DNA of 64,000 nt from Streptomyces sp. NBC_00239. GTDB taxonomy: Bacteria; Actinomycetota; Actinomycetes; Streptomycetales; Streptomycetaceae. Of this stretch, positions 34,451 to 44,600 are shown one piece after another (positions within the stretch are counted from its first letter, which is position 1; each line of letters opens with the position of its first letter). The stretch lies in the NCBI RefSeq assembly GCF_036194065.1, contig NZ_CP108095.1:186001-250000 (forward strand), in the 5' to 3' direction. The notes under the pieces are model-generated. The model did not search any database. It saw only the letters and a list, made by a program, of their open reading frames with translations, and was not told the DNA's origin. A program made the position numbers and the translations under genes.

Positions 34451-36199
34451 ATGCCCGAGAAGGCCACCACGGTCACAGACCCGCCCACCGCCCCGGCCGG
34501 CTCCGCCACGGCCCGCAGACGTTCGGGCGACCTGGCGCGGCTGGGGTCCGTTGCCGCCGCGTACGGCCTCGTCCAGCTTCTCCTCGTCGTACCGGGTACC
34601 GGGATGGGGTGGGATGAGACGGTGTACGTCAGCCAGGTGTCCCCGGACGCTCCGGCCGCGTACTTCAGCGCACCGCGGGCCCGTGGCATCACCTACCTGG
34701 TGGCCCCGGTCGTCGCGATCACCTCCTCCGTGGCGGCGCTGCGGGTCTATCTGGCCGTGCTGGCAGCGGCGGGACTGCTGCTCTCGCTGTGGGTGTGGCG
34801 GGGGCTGCTGCCCACCCGCGTGCTCGCTCTGACGGGAGGCCTGTTCGCGGGGCTGTGGATCACCGTGTTCTACGGCCCGCAGGCCATGCCCAACCTCTGG
34901 GTGGCTTTCGCGGCCCTCTTCACCGTCGGATGTTTCCTGAGGGCCGCGCGCAATCCCGAGGACCGCCTCGCACCGGTCGGCGTCGCCGCGGGAGTGGCGT
35001 TCGCCGCACTCATGCGGCCCGGTGACGCCGTGTGGCTGGTCCTGCCCCTGCTCTGCGCCGCGGTGGCCGTCCCCCCGTGGCGGCGGGCCGTCCTCCCAGC
35101 GGCTCTGGCCGTGGGGCTCGTCGTGGGCGGCGCCGAATGGGCCGTCGAGGCCCACCTCCGCTACGGCGGCCTGCTGCCCAGGCTCCGGAGGGCGAGCGAG
35201 ATCCAAGGCGGTCTGGGCTGGAACCCGGCCTTCATCGATCAGCTGCGCTCCCTCGACGGGCGGACGTTGTGCCGGCCGTGCGATGTGCCGTGGTCCCGAC
35301 CCGTCACGGGCCTGTGGTGGTTCGCGCTGCCCCCGCTCGCCGCGGGCGGGCTCTTCGCCGCGTACCGCACCGGCCGCGGCAGGCTCGTCGCCGTGCCCAC
35401 CGCGGTCGCGCTGTTCCTCGCCGCGCCCTACCTCCTGATGATCGGCTACGCGGCTCCGCGCTTCCTGCTGCCCGCATACGCACTGCTCGCGATCCCGGTC
35501 GCACTTTGTTTGGACCGCCTGTTCGCCGCCTCCCGCACCCGCCCGCTCGCCCTGACCGCGCTGTGTGCCGCCCTCGCGGCTCATCTGGCGCTGCAGTTCG
35601 CGGTCGCCGGTGCCGCGGCAGCCCGCAGCCGCGCGGACCGGGCGGCGTTCACCGCGGTCGCCGCCGAGCTGCACCGTCTGGGTGTGCGCCCACCATGCGT
35701 CCTCAGCGGCACCGAGGCGGTCCGCGCCGCATTCGCCACCGGATGCGCCGCCCGCCAGGTGTACGGGGGCCACGACGGCAGCATCACCGCCGGTGACCTG
35801 GCCTCCCTCGCGCGTACCCGGCCGACGGCAGTGCTGGTGTCAGGAAGCTCCCCGGCTCCGCGCTGGGCTCACGACTGGCACCCCCATCTGCTGCCTGAGG
35901 TACCGGGCCACCCCGCCTACCGCGCCCACCTGGCTCCCGCGACGTTGCCGGCGCCGCCCGGCGGGCCGGGACGCCGGCGTTCCGGAACGCCGAGCAGGCC
36001 CTCCACGCCCTGCCGGTCGATGCCGGACCCGGCATGGCCTACGCCGGGCCGGCCCCGCGACGGCTCCTGGACCGATGGCTGGACGCAGAAGCCCGAAACC
36101 GATCACCTGACCGCCGGATCTGTCTCAGTCCGCCGTTCTGGAGCTCAGCACGGCATCGGCTTGCGAGACGCTGTGCAACCGCTGCGGCTACTCGCTTGA
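34451..36199 (+). CDS. GT-C type membrane glycosyltransferase-like protein
   Basis: A 582-residue protein with about ten membrane segments. The first external loop holds GMGWDETVYVSQVSPDA; the Asp-Glu pair after the first helix is the catalytic-type motif of GT39/GT83-like enzymes that use polyprenyl-phosphate sugars. The C-terminal soluble part (residues ~430-510) contains AAELHRLGVRPPCVLSGTEA. After about residue 500 the sequence turns Pro/Arg/Gly-rich (PAPPGGPGRRRSGTPSRPS), which may mean a frameshift near 35950 and a false extension. ATG 34451 has GGAGG eleven bases upstream. Its 3' end overlaps the convergent Imm21 gene by 12 bp. Confidence 0.75.
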   Translation: MPEKATTVTDPPTAPAGSATARRRSGDLARLGSVAAAYGLVQLLLVVPGTGMGWDETVYVSQVSPDAPAAYFSAPRARGITYLVAPVVAITSSVAALRVYLAVLAAAGLLLSLWVWRGLLPTRVLALTGGLFAGLWITVFYGPQAMPNLWVAFAALFTVGCFLRAARNPEDRLAPVGVAAGVAFAALMRPGDAVWLVLPLLCAAVAVPPWRRAVLPAALAVGLVVGGAEWAVEAHLRYGGLLPRLRRASEIQGGLGWNPAFIDQLRSLDGRTLCRPCDVPWSRPVTGLWWFALPPLAAGGLFAAYRTGRGRLVAVPTAVALFLAAPYLLMIGYAAPRFLLPAYALLAIPVALCLDRLFAASRTRPLALTALCAALAAHLALQFAVAGAAAARSRADRAAFTAVAAELHRLGVRPPCVLSGTEAVRAAFATGCAARQVYGGHDGSITAGDLASLARTRPTAVLVSGSSPAPRWAHDWHPHLLPEVPGHPAYRAHLAPATLPAPPGGPGRRRSGTPSRPSTPCRSMPDPAWPTPGRPRDGSWTDGWTQKPETDHLTAGSVSVRRSGAQHGIGLRDAVQPLRLLA

Positions 36200-36772
36200 G
36201 GCAGGGCGGAAGCGCACGAAATCGACTTCGCCGGCGTTGGTGGCGAAATCGACCCGCCAGCACCCGGGGCCGAGTTCGATGACGCCTACCCCGCCATGTG
36301 CTCGGATCCCTCCCGGGTCGGCGGCACCGCCGTAGGCCGAATCGAACATGTAGAGGCGACCATCGGTCAGCCGGATGACGCCCGCTCCGACGGAGTGCCA
36401 GGCACTTGCGGGGACCTTCTCGGGATCGTCATCGGCTTCGTCGATCGGACAGCGGACGAGGACCCCGCCCTTCTGGTCCGCTGCGAACCACGTGAGGGTC
36501 TCGCCGTCAAGGATCAGGACGGGCCGCCCCTGCACGTCGACCCACCCGAAGCCCCCGTACGGCGTCCCCTCGGAAACCGGCGGATTACACGCCCGGTCGT
36601 AGTCGCACTCCGGGCCGTCCGGATCACCCCAGGTCCAGCCCTCAGGAACCGCAACGCCCACGGGAGGCAGCGTTCCCCGCCAGTGCTCAGCCGCCTCTGC
36701 CGGGACCACGACGACCGGTCCGCCGCCCGAAGCCGTCCACGGTCGGCCGCGTTCATCGATGTTGGGCCCCAT
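36188..36772 (-). CDS. Imm21 family immunity protein
   Basis: A 194-residue protein with the Imm21 layout: GRPWTASGGGPVVVVPAEAA, HWRGTLPPVGVAVPEGWTWG near the N-terminus, then PDGPECDYDRACN and a C-terminal GCWRVDFATNAGEVDFVRFR. ATG 36772-36770 is preceded by GGAGG with five-base spacing, better than the in-frame ATG five codons upstream. Such proteins neutralise a polymorphic toxin made by kin. No toxin gene is visible on either side, so it is an orphan immunity gene, perhaps protecting against neighbours' effectors. Confidence 0.82.
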   Translation of the reverse strand: MGPNIDERGRPWTASGGGPVVVVPAEAAEHWRGTLPPVGVAVPEGWTWGDPDGPECDYDRACNPPVSEGTPYGGFGWVDVQGRPVLILDGETLTWFAADQKGGVLVRCPIDEADDDPEKVPASAWHSVGAGVIRLTDGRLYMFDSAYGGAADPGGIRAHGGVGVIELGPGCWRVDFATNAGEVDFVRFRPASSE

Positions 36773-37226
36773 GAGTACCTCCGGCAATGGTCTTCGTACG
36801 GCGCACGCCCTCGTGCGACGCCGGCAATGTTTTCATGCGCATGGCGATCACGGGTGAGCCCCGATCACTCATGCGGCCATGTTCGTCCAGGCCGCACGCT
36901 ACGTCCTCGACCTCGCCCTCCCCCTCGCCCTGCCGGAACGGCCCTGCTCGCCGGGATCCTGTCAGCGGTCCCCCCTCGGTCTGGGCACGTAATGCTCCAC
37001 CCCGCCCTCACCGCCGCTTCCGGACTCCTCGCCGCCCACTGGATCACCGACCACCGATTCCAATGGTCCGAGCGTGATCAACTCGGCCGTGCAACCGGCC
37101 GGGGCAGTCGCTCACGGCTCGGTGAGAAAGGGGGGCGGACCTGGGCTAACGTGAAGAGAGGCGCACCGCCGCGTCCGCCCGCAGACGAATCCGCCAGGCG
37201 GTGTGCTCGATGGGCAGGTGAGGTCC
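36773..37226. other. Intergenic stretch with phage/plasmid-like shreds
   Basis: No intact gene. Forward fragments include a start-proximal FVQAARYVLDLALPLALPER (36878 onward) and HPALTAASGLLAAHWITDHR (36995 onward); the latter resembles the N-terminus of plasmid or phage DUF3307-like proteins (AHxxADHxxQ). Both break off, so they are relics at most. Confidence 0.35.
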
Positions 37227-38468
37227 GTGACCAGCACAGCCAGCGCGTCCGGTGCCGAAAGCCACCGCCACGACGTGATCGTCGTCGGAGCACGGTGCGC
37301 AGGAGCCCCGACCGCCATGCTCCTGTCCCGCCTCGGTCACCGGGTCCTCCTCGTCGACCGGGCTACCTTTCCGAGCGACACGATCTCCACCCACCTGATC
37401 CATCCGCCGGGCCTGGCTGCGCTCGAACGCTGGGGACTGCTGGACCGCGTAGTCGAAACGGGCTGCCCCGCCATCCATACCTACGCGTTCGATCTCGACC
37501 CCTTCCTCATCGTCGGCTCTCCTGCCGGTGAGGGATTCGACGTCTCCTACGCCCCGCGCCGCACGGTCCTGGACAAGATCCTGGTCGACGCCGCCGCGGA
37601 ATCGGGCGCCGAGGTCCGCGAGGGATTCACCGTCGAGGAGATCCTGTTCGACGGCGGGACGGTCACCGGCATCAAGGGCCACGGCAAGGACGGCAGGACG
37701 GCCACGGAGCACGCCCGGATCGTCGTCGGAGCGGACGGAGTCCACTCCTCCGTCGCCCGGGCGACGGACGCCACGGGCTACGCGGAGAAACCCAAGATCA
37801 ACGCCTACTACTACGCCTACTGGGCCGGTCTGCCGATGGACGGGACGTTCGAGGCGTACGACCGCGAGGGCCGCGCCTTCGCCGCATGGCCAACCAATGA
37901 CGACCAGACGCTGGTCATCTGCGCCTGGCCCATGCGCGACTTCGAGGCCAACCGCGACGATGTCGAAGGCAACTACCACGCCGCCCTGGCCCGCGCGCCG
38001 GCCTTCGCCGAACGGGTCTCGAAAGCCACTCGGACCGAGCGGTTCGTCGGCATGGCCATCCCCAACTACTTCCGCAAGCCCTACGGTCCCGGCTGGATCC
38101 TCGTCGGAGACGCCGGATACCTCAAAGACCCCATCACCGCGCAGGGCATCCAGGACGCCTTCCGCGACGCAGAACGGTGCACCCGGGCACTCGACGACGT
38201 ACTCGTCGGCCGCCGGCCCTTCGACGAAGCCATGCGGGCGTGCCAGGAGACTAGAGACTCCGAGGTCATGAGCATGTACGAGTTCACGGCCGACTTCGCC
38301 GCGCTGGAACCGCCGCCCCCCGAGATGCAGGAACTCCTCCTCGCCGTTTCCCGCAGCCGCTCGGCACAGGACGAGTTCGCCCGGGTGACGGCCGGTGTGA
38401 CACGCCCTGAGGAGTTCTTCGCGCGCATGCAGGAACGCATGGAACATCAGACGCCCAACGCCGCCTGA
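37227..38468 (+). CDS. FAD-dependent oxidoreductase (geranylgeranyl-reductase-like)
   Basis: A 413-residue flavoprotein of the group 2 flavin hydroxylase/geranylgeranyl reductase superfamily. Seen: DVIVVGARCAGAPTAMLLSR (the GxGxxG-type motif as GARCAG), LLVDRATFPSDTISTHLIHP, an ADGVHSSVARA motif and GWILVGDAGYLKDPITAQGI, the second FAD motif. The AYYYAYWAGLPMDG region may line the substrate pocket. Three in-frame GTGs exist; 37227 was chosen for AGGTGAGG just upstream. Substrate unknown; relatives act on lipids, aromatics or antibiotics. No partner gene adjoins. Confidence 0.88.
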   Translation: MTSTASASGAESHRHDVIVVGARCAGAPTAMLLSRLGHRVLLVDRATFPSDTISTHLIHPPGLAALERWGLLDRVVETGCPAIHTYAFDLDPFLIVGSPAGEGFDVSYAPRRTVLDKILVDAAAESGAEVREGFTVEEILFDGGTVTGIKGHGKDGRTATEHARIVVGADGVHSSVARATDATGYAEKPKINAYYYAYWAGLPMDGTFEAYDREGRAFAAWPTNDDQTLVICAWPMRDFEANRDDVEGNYHAALARAPAFAERVSKATRTERFVGMAIPNYFRKPYGPGWILVGDAGYLKDPITAQGIQDAFRDAERCTRALDDVLVGRRPFDEAMRACQETRDSEVMSMYEFTADFAALEPPPPEMQELLLAVSRSRSAQDEFARVTAGVTRPEEFFARMQERMEHQTPNAA

Positions 38469-38817
38469 CAGTTCAGAGAAGTGATCGAACCGAAGCTGAC
38501 CGCCCCGCCCCACACGGGGCTCATCCGCCGACCTCCGCGTCGTGCCGGCCCCCTCTTCACGCGTCGCACCCACCACCCGCAGGCCGTCCCCCGGAGCGGC
38601 CCCGGCATGGAGCCGGGACCGGACGATGGGGGCGATGTCCATGGGCAGCACCGTACGGAGTCCAGTGGTCGGGTCCTGGGCGCTTCGCGTGGTCCGGGCA
38701 CAAGGTCCGGGGCCCTCCGCTTCCGCACCCAGGCGCTTCACCCGGCCGGCGTGGTCCGCCCGGGGCGGCCGCAGGCGCCCGGCACGCCCATCGAGGACGT
38801 GGCCACGTCGCGGTGCG
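38469..38817. other. Non-coding stretch between convergent genes
   Basis: No gene is supported. A reverse-strand coding-like frame reads PMDIAPIVRSRLHAGAAPGD and GLRVVGATREEGAGTTR but is not tied to a ribosome site or a known family. No clear hairpin terminator was found. Confidence 0.4.
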
Positions 38818-39543
38818 TCAATGCCTGCAGGACGGCCGGACGCGGAGCAGCTCCGTCCGGAGCACGGGTGTGCCATCGACCGGTGCGGGGTTCTCCGCGG
38901 TCGGCTCGACTCCCCCGGCGGCGACCTTGTCGAGTGTCTTCAGGCCGTCGGCGCCGACCGTGCCGAACACCGTGTAGTTCGGTCGCAGCGCAGAGTCGCC
39001 GTATACGACGAAGAACTGTGAACCGTTCGTGTGCGGACCGGCGTTGGCCATCGCCAGCAGGCCGCGCCCATAGAGGCGGCGCGCGCCGGTCGGGTCGGTC
39101 GGTGCCGGCGGCAGGTCCACCGGCAGCTCGTCCTTGTACTTGTACCCGGGGCCGCCCTCACCGGTACCGGTCGGGTCGCCGCACTGCAGGACCTTCAGCG
39201 TCGGATACGCCGTCAGACGGTGGCACACCGTACGGTCGTAGAACCCGTGCCGGGCCAGGTGCAGGAAACTCTGGACCGTGCACGGCGCCTTGGCCCGGTC
39301 CAAGTGCAGCGGGAGCGGACCCTGGCTGGTCGGAACGGCCATGTCGACCGTTCCACGGCTGGGGGTGCGCCGCGGGTCGGGCGGCAGCGGAACACGGCGC
39401 GCCGGCGGCTCGTCCGGGGTCTGGGTGTACTGGCAAGGGCCGTGCGTGGTGCGCGGCGGAGCGCCGTCGGAAGCGGTGGCGACGCTCCCCCCGGACACGA
39501 CTAACGCCACGGCCGCGAATGCGCTGATCAGTGCTCGTTTCAT
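38818..39543 (-). CDS. Exported cyclophilin-type peptidyl-prolyl isomerase
   Basis: A 241-residue protein. The signal peptide is MKRALISAFAAVALVVSGGS followed by a cut near ATA. The cyclophilin domain follows: VQSFLHLARHGFYDRTVCHR, LQCGDPTGTGEGGPGYKYKD, LLAMANAGPHTNGSQFFVVY and TVFGTVGADGL. The active-site Arg/Phe/Gln positions (FYDRxxCHR, QFFV) are present. Several Cys (CQYTQ, APCTVQS, VCHRL, LQCGD) could form disulfides outside the cell. ATG has GGGAGG upstream. It should speed proline isomerisation of exported proteins. Confidence 0.92.
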   Translation of the reverse strand: MKRALISAFAAVALVVSGGSVATASDGAPPRTTHGPCQYTQTPDEPPARRVPLPPDPRRTPSRGTVDMAVPTSQGPLPLHLDRAKAPCTVQSFLHLARHGFYDRTVCHRLTAYPTLKVLQCGDPTGTGEGGPGYKYKDELPVDLPPAPTDPTGARRLYGRGLLAMANAGPHTNGSQFFVVYGDSALRPNYTVFGTVGADGLKTLDKVAAGGVEPTAENPAPVDGTPVLRTELLRVRPSCRH

Positions 39544-39810
39544 CTTGCACGCCCTCCCGATGATCTCCAGGTCTTGGAGCGGTCGCAGTCTAGGGCGTGG
39601 TTCGGTCCGCGGGAATGGTCAACGGCAGGAGGCCGGCGCGGCCGACCCGGAGGTCCTCGCCCTTCTTTCTGTGGCCGCGCCGTCGCATCCGGCGTCGCCC
39701 TTCGTCCGGTCGGGCGCCTTGCGGTACGGACTCGGCGAGCTTGGCCACGGCGGGCGACCGGCGGGTCCAGGCTCGGACGACGTCCAGAACGGCTTCGTGG
39801 GAGGCAGCGC

Positions 39811-41103
39811 ATGCCCGGTACCCGGCCCGGACGCGACGATTACCGCGCCTACCTCGTCGCAGTGCCGGCCGGCTGCCTCGTGGGGCTGCTCGGCGGGGCG
39901 TTCCGGTGGTGCCTGGAACACGCGGACCGGCTGCGCGGCTCCCTGCTGGAGACCGCCGACGGACTCGACGGCCCCGGGTGGCTGGTCCCGGTCGCGCTCG
40001 CGGCCGCCGGCGCGGCGCTGGCGTGCGCGATCGCCCGGCAGGTTCCGTACGCGGCGGGCAGCGGGATCCAGCACGTGGAGGCGGTGTGGCAGGAGCAGGC
40101 CCACACCGTGTCCCGTCCGCTGCGGCTGCTCGCGGCGAAGTTCACCGGCGGCCTCATCGCCATCGGCTCGGGACTGGTCCTCGGGCGGGAGGGCCCCATC
40201 GTGCACATGGGGGCTTCGATCGCCGTCGAGTCGGGACGCCGCACCCGGCTGGGCCCCGACGACGCCCGACTGCTGCACGCCGCGCTGAGCGGCGCCGGCC
40301 TGGCCGCGGCGTTCTCCGCCCCGCTCGGCGGGCTGCTGTTCGTCTGCGAGGAACTGACCCGCACGGTGCGGCCCCGGCTGGTGCTGCTCACCGTCATCGG
40401 CACGGCCGCGGCAGTCGCGTGCTCCCGCCTCGTCGTGGGCGACGCGCCGATCTTCCCGGTCCCCGGCGCACGGTTCCCGCCGGTGTCGACGCTGCCCCTG
40501 TTCCTGCTGTTCGGCGTGGCGGCCGGGATGCTGGGCGCGGCCTACAGCGGCCTCGTCGTGGGCATGCTCGCCGTTTCCGACCGGCTCACCCGGGTACCGG
40601 CCGTGGTCCGGGCCGGCGCCATCGGCTCCGTCGTCGGTCTGCTGATGGCCTCGGACCCGCTGCTGGCCGGGGGTGGCGACCCGCTGAGCCAACGACTGCT
40701 GGCGGGCGACAGCCCCGCAGTGGCAGCGCTGGCCGGCTACCTCGTCGTACGGTTCGTGGCCGGGCCGCTCAGCTACGCGGCCGGGACGCCCGGCGGGCTG
40801 TTCGCCCCGCTCCTGGCGCTGGGAGCGCTGTGGGGAGCTCTCGTACACACGGCTACGGCGCCGCTGCTGCCGGCACACGCGGTCGGCCCCGGCGCGTTCG
40901 CGGTCGCGGGCACGGCAGCCCTGTTCGCCGCGGTCGTACGGGCTCCGGTCACCGGCGTCGTCCTGGTCGTGGAGTTGACCGGCGCCACCCCCCTCATCGT
41001 CCCGGCGCTGATCGCCTGCTTCGCCGCGACACTGACCGCCGACCGGCTGGAGAGCGCGCCCATCTACGACAGTCTGCGGCGCCGGATGCTGGAACGCCCC
41101 TGA
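39811..41103 (+). CDS. ClC family chloride channel or H+/Cl- antiporter
   Basis: A 430-residue membrane protein with the ClC fold. Signature loops: YAAGSGIQHVEAVW (selectivity GSGIP region, with Gln for Pro), SGLVLGREGPIVHMGASIA (gating Glu in GREGP), LAAAFSAPLGGLLFVCEELT, and PGGLFAPLLALGALWG. The intracellular proton Glu of antiporters seems kept in FVCEEL. No CBS domains follow. ATG 39811 has GGAGG six bases upstream. It may balance charge or proton load across the membrane; neighbours give no pathway. Confidence 0.93.
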   Translation: MPGTRPGRDDYRAYLVAVPAGCLVGLLGGAFRWCLEHADRLRGSLLETADGLDGPGWLVPVALAAAGAALACAIARQVPYAAGSGIQHVEAVWQEQAHTVSRPLRLLAAKFTGGLIAIGSGLVLGREGPIVHMGASIAVESGRRTRLGPDDARLLHAALSGAGLAAAFSAPLGGLLFVCEELTRTVRPRLVLLTVIGTAAAVACSRLVVGDAPIFPVPGARFPPVSTLPLFLLFGVAAGMLGAAYSGLVVGMLAVSDRLTRVPAVVRAGAIGSVVGLLMASDPLLAGGGDPLSQRLLAGDSPAVAALAGYLVVRFVAGPLSYAAGTPGGLFAPLLALGALWGALVHTATAPLLPAHAVGPGAFAVAGTAALFAAVVRAPVTGVVLVVELTGATPLIVPALIACFAATLTADRLESAPIYDSLRRRMLERP

Positions 41104-41142
41104 GGGGGTTGCCCGAAACCTGTCGCACCCGTACCACTGCCG

Positions 41143-41430
41143 TCAGACGCCCGCCAGCGCCAGTTTCAGGAACGTCACCTCGGTGCCGGACCTGAGGTCG
41201 ATCTCCTCGTCCAGGTCGCGCACCCGGCGGTTGCCGACCAGCACCAGGAAGCCGCTGCGCCGGAACGCGCTCAGCGCCAGCGCCGTGCACGCCTTCGGAT
41301 CGGCGGCGCTCCGCGAGACCCGCATCCGGATGAGCTCCCGCACCGAGAGCCGGTCCGCGGCGACCTCCACGCCCCGGCCGTGGGCACCGCTCCCGGCAGG
41401 ACTGTCGTCGATGAACGTGATCATTCCCAT
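41143..41430 (-). CDS. Small hypothetical protein
   Basis: About 95 residues, starting GMITFIDDSPAGSGAHGRG after its Met. The sequence AADRLSVRELIRMRVSRSAA, DPKACTALALSAFRRSGFLV, then DEEIDLRSGTEVTFLKLALA looks like a compact alpha/beta protein; the C-terminal half with a charged loop and TEVTFLKL end resembles small ubiquitin-fold-like or FHA-adjacent proteins only loosely. Three start candidates (41454, 41430, 41424) exist and none has a strong ribosome site. It is convergent with the ClC gene. Confidence 0.5.
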   Translation of the reverse strand: MGMITFIDDSPAGSGAHGRGVEVAADRLSVRELIRMRVSRSAADPKACTALALSAFRRSGFLVLVGNRRVRDLDEEIDLRSGTEVTFLKLALAGV

Positions 41431-41564
41431 GCCCCGCACCCTAGGAGCCGCCACTGACAGCGACCGGCTGCGCCGGCAGGCGCGGGGCCCCCGGGCCGCC
41501 GCCGGCCGTCACCGCCCCGTTCCCGTGGGAAGCAGGCCGACCGGGCGGGCCGTCCGGAAACGGT

Positions 41565-41600
41565 CACGACCCCGCCAGGCGGGTGCCTGGCGGGGTCGTG
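41565..41600 (-). terminator. 16-bp perfect hairpin after the large S8 peptidase gene
   Basis: Arms 41565-41580 (CACGACCCCGCCAGGC) and 41585-41600 are exact reverse complements around a GGGT loop, lying 20 bp beyond the stop codon of the peptidase on the reverse strand. A very stable, T-less hairpin of this kind is a typical streptomycete terminator. Confidence 0.85.
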
Positions 41601-41619
41601 CCGTCGTGCGGGGGGCCGG

Positions 41620-44600
41620 TCAGTCGGTGAGGTATGCGCGCAGGACGGTCACCTCGGACGTGTTGCCGGCGGTGTCGACCGCGGTGCCGCGCAGCGACAC
41701 GTGGCCGCCCGCCGGCGGGTTCTGGACGGTGACGGAGCCGTCCCGGACCGGCACGGCCTTCCAGGTGCGGCCGTCGTCGTAGGAGTAGGACACCGTCAGG
41801 GACTTCAGCCCGCGGCCGGCCGCGGGACCCTGGACGGTGACCGGGATACGGAGCGGGTGGCCCGCGTTGGTGGTGCCCTCCATGCGGATGTCCGGGGTGA
41901 ACCGGACGATCGAGGCCGGGAGTTTCGCCGGGGCGCCGGCCGGGGTGGTGGCGGAACGGAACATCCAGGTCGCGGTCACCTTGGACGAGGTGCGGGTGAC
42001 GGCCGAGGGCTGGATGGACGAGGCCACCAGCTTGTACGAGGCCGTGCCGGCCGGGACGGTGAAGGGCGTGGAGTCACGGAGTTCGGCGGCCCGGGTGCCG
42101 ACGACGGCCCCGTTGCGGTGGAGCACGGTCCTGCCCTGGGCGAGGAAGTCCGTGCCGTTGTGTCCGGCGCCGTCGGCGAGCAGCGGCAGCGTGCCCCAGA
42201 TCCGGTTGCCCTGGCGGTAGAGACCGAGCCCCGCCGCGGTGTCCAGCCGCGGGCCGACGACGGCCGTGCCGAGCCGCTCCGTGTGCGTACGGCCGCCCGC
42301 GTAGGCACGCTCGCCGGTGTACGAGTTCTCCTCGCGCCAGCCGCCGCCCGCGGTGCTGCCGAACTGGGTCGTGGTCAGCTTCCACGTGGCGCCGTCGACC
42401 GCGGACAGGTACGTCTTCACCGCGGTCGGCACGCTCCGCCAGGGCGGAGCGGGGTTCACTCCGGCGCTGCCCATGATCCGGCCGACGGTCTCCACGGAGC
42501 CGTACTTGCCGCCTGCCGAGGTGCCCTGCTCGACCAGGACCGTGGCCAGGTCGGCGGCCTTCAGGTGCCGGGTGTAGCCGGTGCCCAGGCTGCGCACCCG
42601 CCCGCCGAGCGCGGCGTGGTACTCGTCGTCGCCGTCCAGCCAGTGCGTGTCCCAGCGCTGCACCAGGGTGCTGCCGGCGGCCGGCTCCGGGCCCTGGCCG
42701 CTGGTCCGCAGCCGGGCGTACGAGGGCAGCCACCAGCCGAATCCGTAGGTGGTGGTGCCGATCCGCAGTTCGTAGTTGGGGGTGACGAATTGCTGGGCGG
42801 CGGTGCGCGAGGGCACCGTGATGTCCACCGGCTTCGCGGTGCGCGCGTCGACGGCGACCGTGGTGTTGCCGGTGATGTCGAGTCGGGGCCGGGAGATCCA
42901 GTCGATGCCCGACCCGGCCTGCGCCGGGTCGACGTAGATGCGGGAGTCGAGGATGTAGCGGCCCTTGGGCAGGCGGACCGTCTCGGAGCCGGAGTTCTCG
43001 TGGTTCTCGAAGCCCTTGCCGGTGGCCGGGCCGGTCACGCCGACGAGCGTGCTGATGTAGGCGGTGGGGTGCCGGCCGTCGCGGCCGGTGTGGCGGAGCG
43101 TCAGCGTGTACGACTCGACCTCGCGTTCGGCGATGACCGCCGTGCGGACGCTCTGGGCACCCGCGGTCGCGACCGCCTGCCCGGCGTACCGGCCGTTGAC
43201 GGAGCCGCCGAGCCGGGTGTTCAGGGTGAGGTTGACGGAGGCGGAGCCGCCGGCGGGGACGGTGAGGGTGGGCTTGGCGAAGGCGAGGAAGCCGGCCGGC
43301 GCGGGCTTGCCGTCGGGGCCGGTGGCGCCGGCGGACAGCTTGAGGGTGACCGGGGCGGTGCCCAGGTTGCGGTAGGTGACCTTGCGGGTCTCGGGGGCGT
43401 CGTCCCCGTGCGGCCACTGCCCGCCGGCGAAGGCCAGCGAGAGCGGTTCGGCGGTCACCGACTGCCCGAGCGCCCGGTCGACCGCGATCCGGCCGCCGCC
43501 CTGCTGGAAGGCGTGGTACGGGCCGGGCTTGGCGGAGCCGACGAGGACGCCCTTGAGCTGGGCGCCGGTCCACTTCGGGTGCTTCTGCTTGAGGAGGGCG
43601 GCGGCGCCGGCCGCGTGCGGGGCGGCCATGGACGTGCCGGAGAGGGTGAGGTGGCCGGGCGGCTTCTGGCCGAAGCGCCGCTCCAGGACGCTGCCGGCGG
43701 CCGAGGCCGCGGTGATGTCCACGCCGGGGGCGGTGACGTCGGGCTTGATGGCGCCGTCGCCGGTGCGGGGCCCGGTGCCGGAGAAGTCGGCGAGGACGTC
43801 GGCGCCGTTGACGGCTCCCACGGTGAGGGCGGCGTCGGCGCTGCCCGGGGAGTCGATGGTGCCGGCCCCGGCGCGGCCGCTGTTGCCGGCGGCGACGGCG
43901 AAGAGCACGCCCTTGCCGGCGGACAGCTTGTCGATCGCGGCTTCGATCGGGTCGATGCCGGGATAGTCCTCGGCACCGAAGCTGAGATTGACGACCTGGG
44001 CGCCCTGAGCGACCGCCCATTCGATGCCGGCCAGGATGGCGGAGTCGTCGCCGCCACCGCTGTCGCCGAGCACCTTGCCGTTGAGGAGCTTGGCGCCCGG
44101 AGCGACGCCCTTGAACTTCCCGCCCGACTTGGCGCCCGTACCGGCGGCGATGGAGGCGACGTGGGTCCCGTGTCCGAAGCGGTCCGTGGTGCTGCCGGAA
44201 CGGGAGAAGTCCTTTGCGGCCACGACCTGTCCTGCGAGGTCGGGGTGGCCCGCGTCGATGCCGGTGTCGAGGACGGCGATCTTCACGCCCTTGCCGTCGT
44301 AACCCGCGGCCCAGGCCTTGTCGGCGCCGATCTGCTTCGTGCTCTTGTCCAGGCTCGCGGTACGGATGCCGTCGAGCCAGACGGCGGATACGCCGGGGGT
44401 GGTGGCCCGGCGCGCGGTGCCCGTCTGCGGGTCGGTGAGCGCCTCCCAGAGCCCGGCCGCCCCGGCCGGGGTCGCGGTGACGGCCTCCGCGCCGAGCAGC
44501 CCGTACGTGCGCTCGACGCGCAGCCCGCCGGCGGAGCGCAGGGCGGACCTGGCGGCCGGGGCGGCGCCCTCGTAGCGGACGATCAACTGCAGCCGGTCGC

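Noticed and set aside
34024..34692. 222-codon reverse frame before the glycosyltransferase
   Set aside because: Antisense shadow without signals.
36296..37531. 411-codon forward frame opposite the Imm21 gene and into the FAD gene
   Set aside because: Mixed shadow frame; only short relic-like peptides inside.
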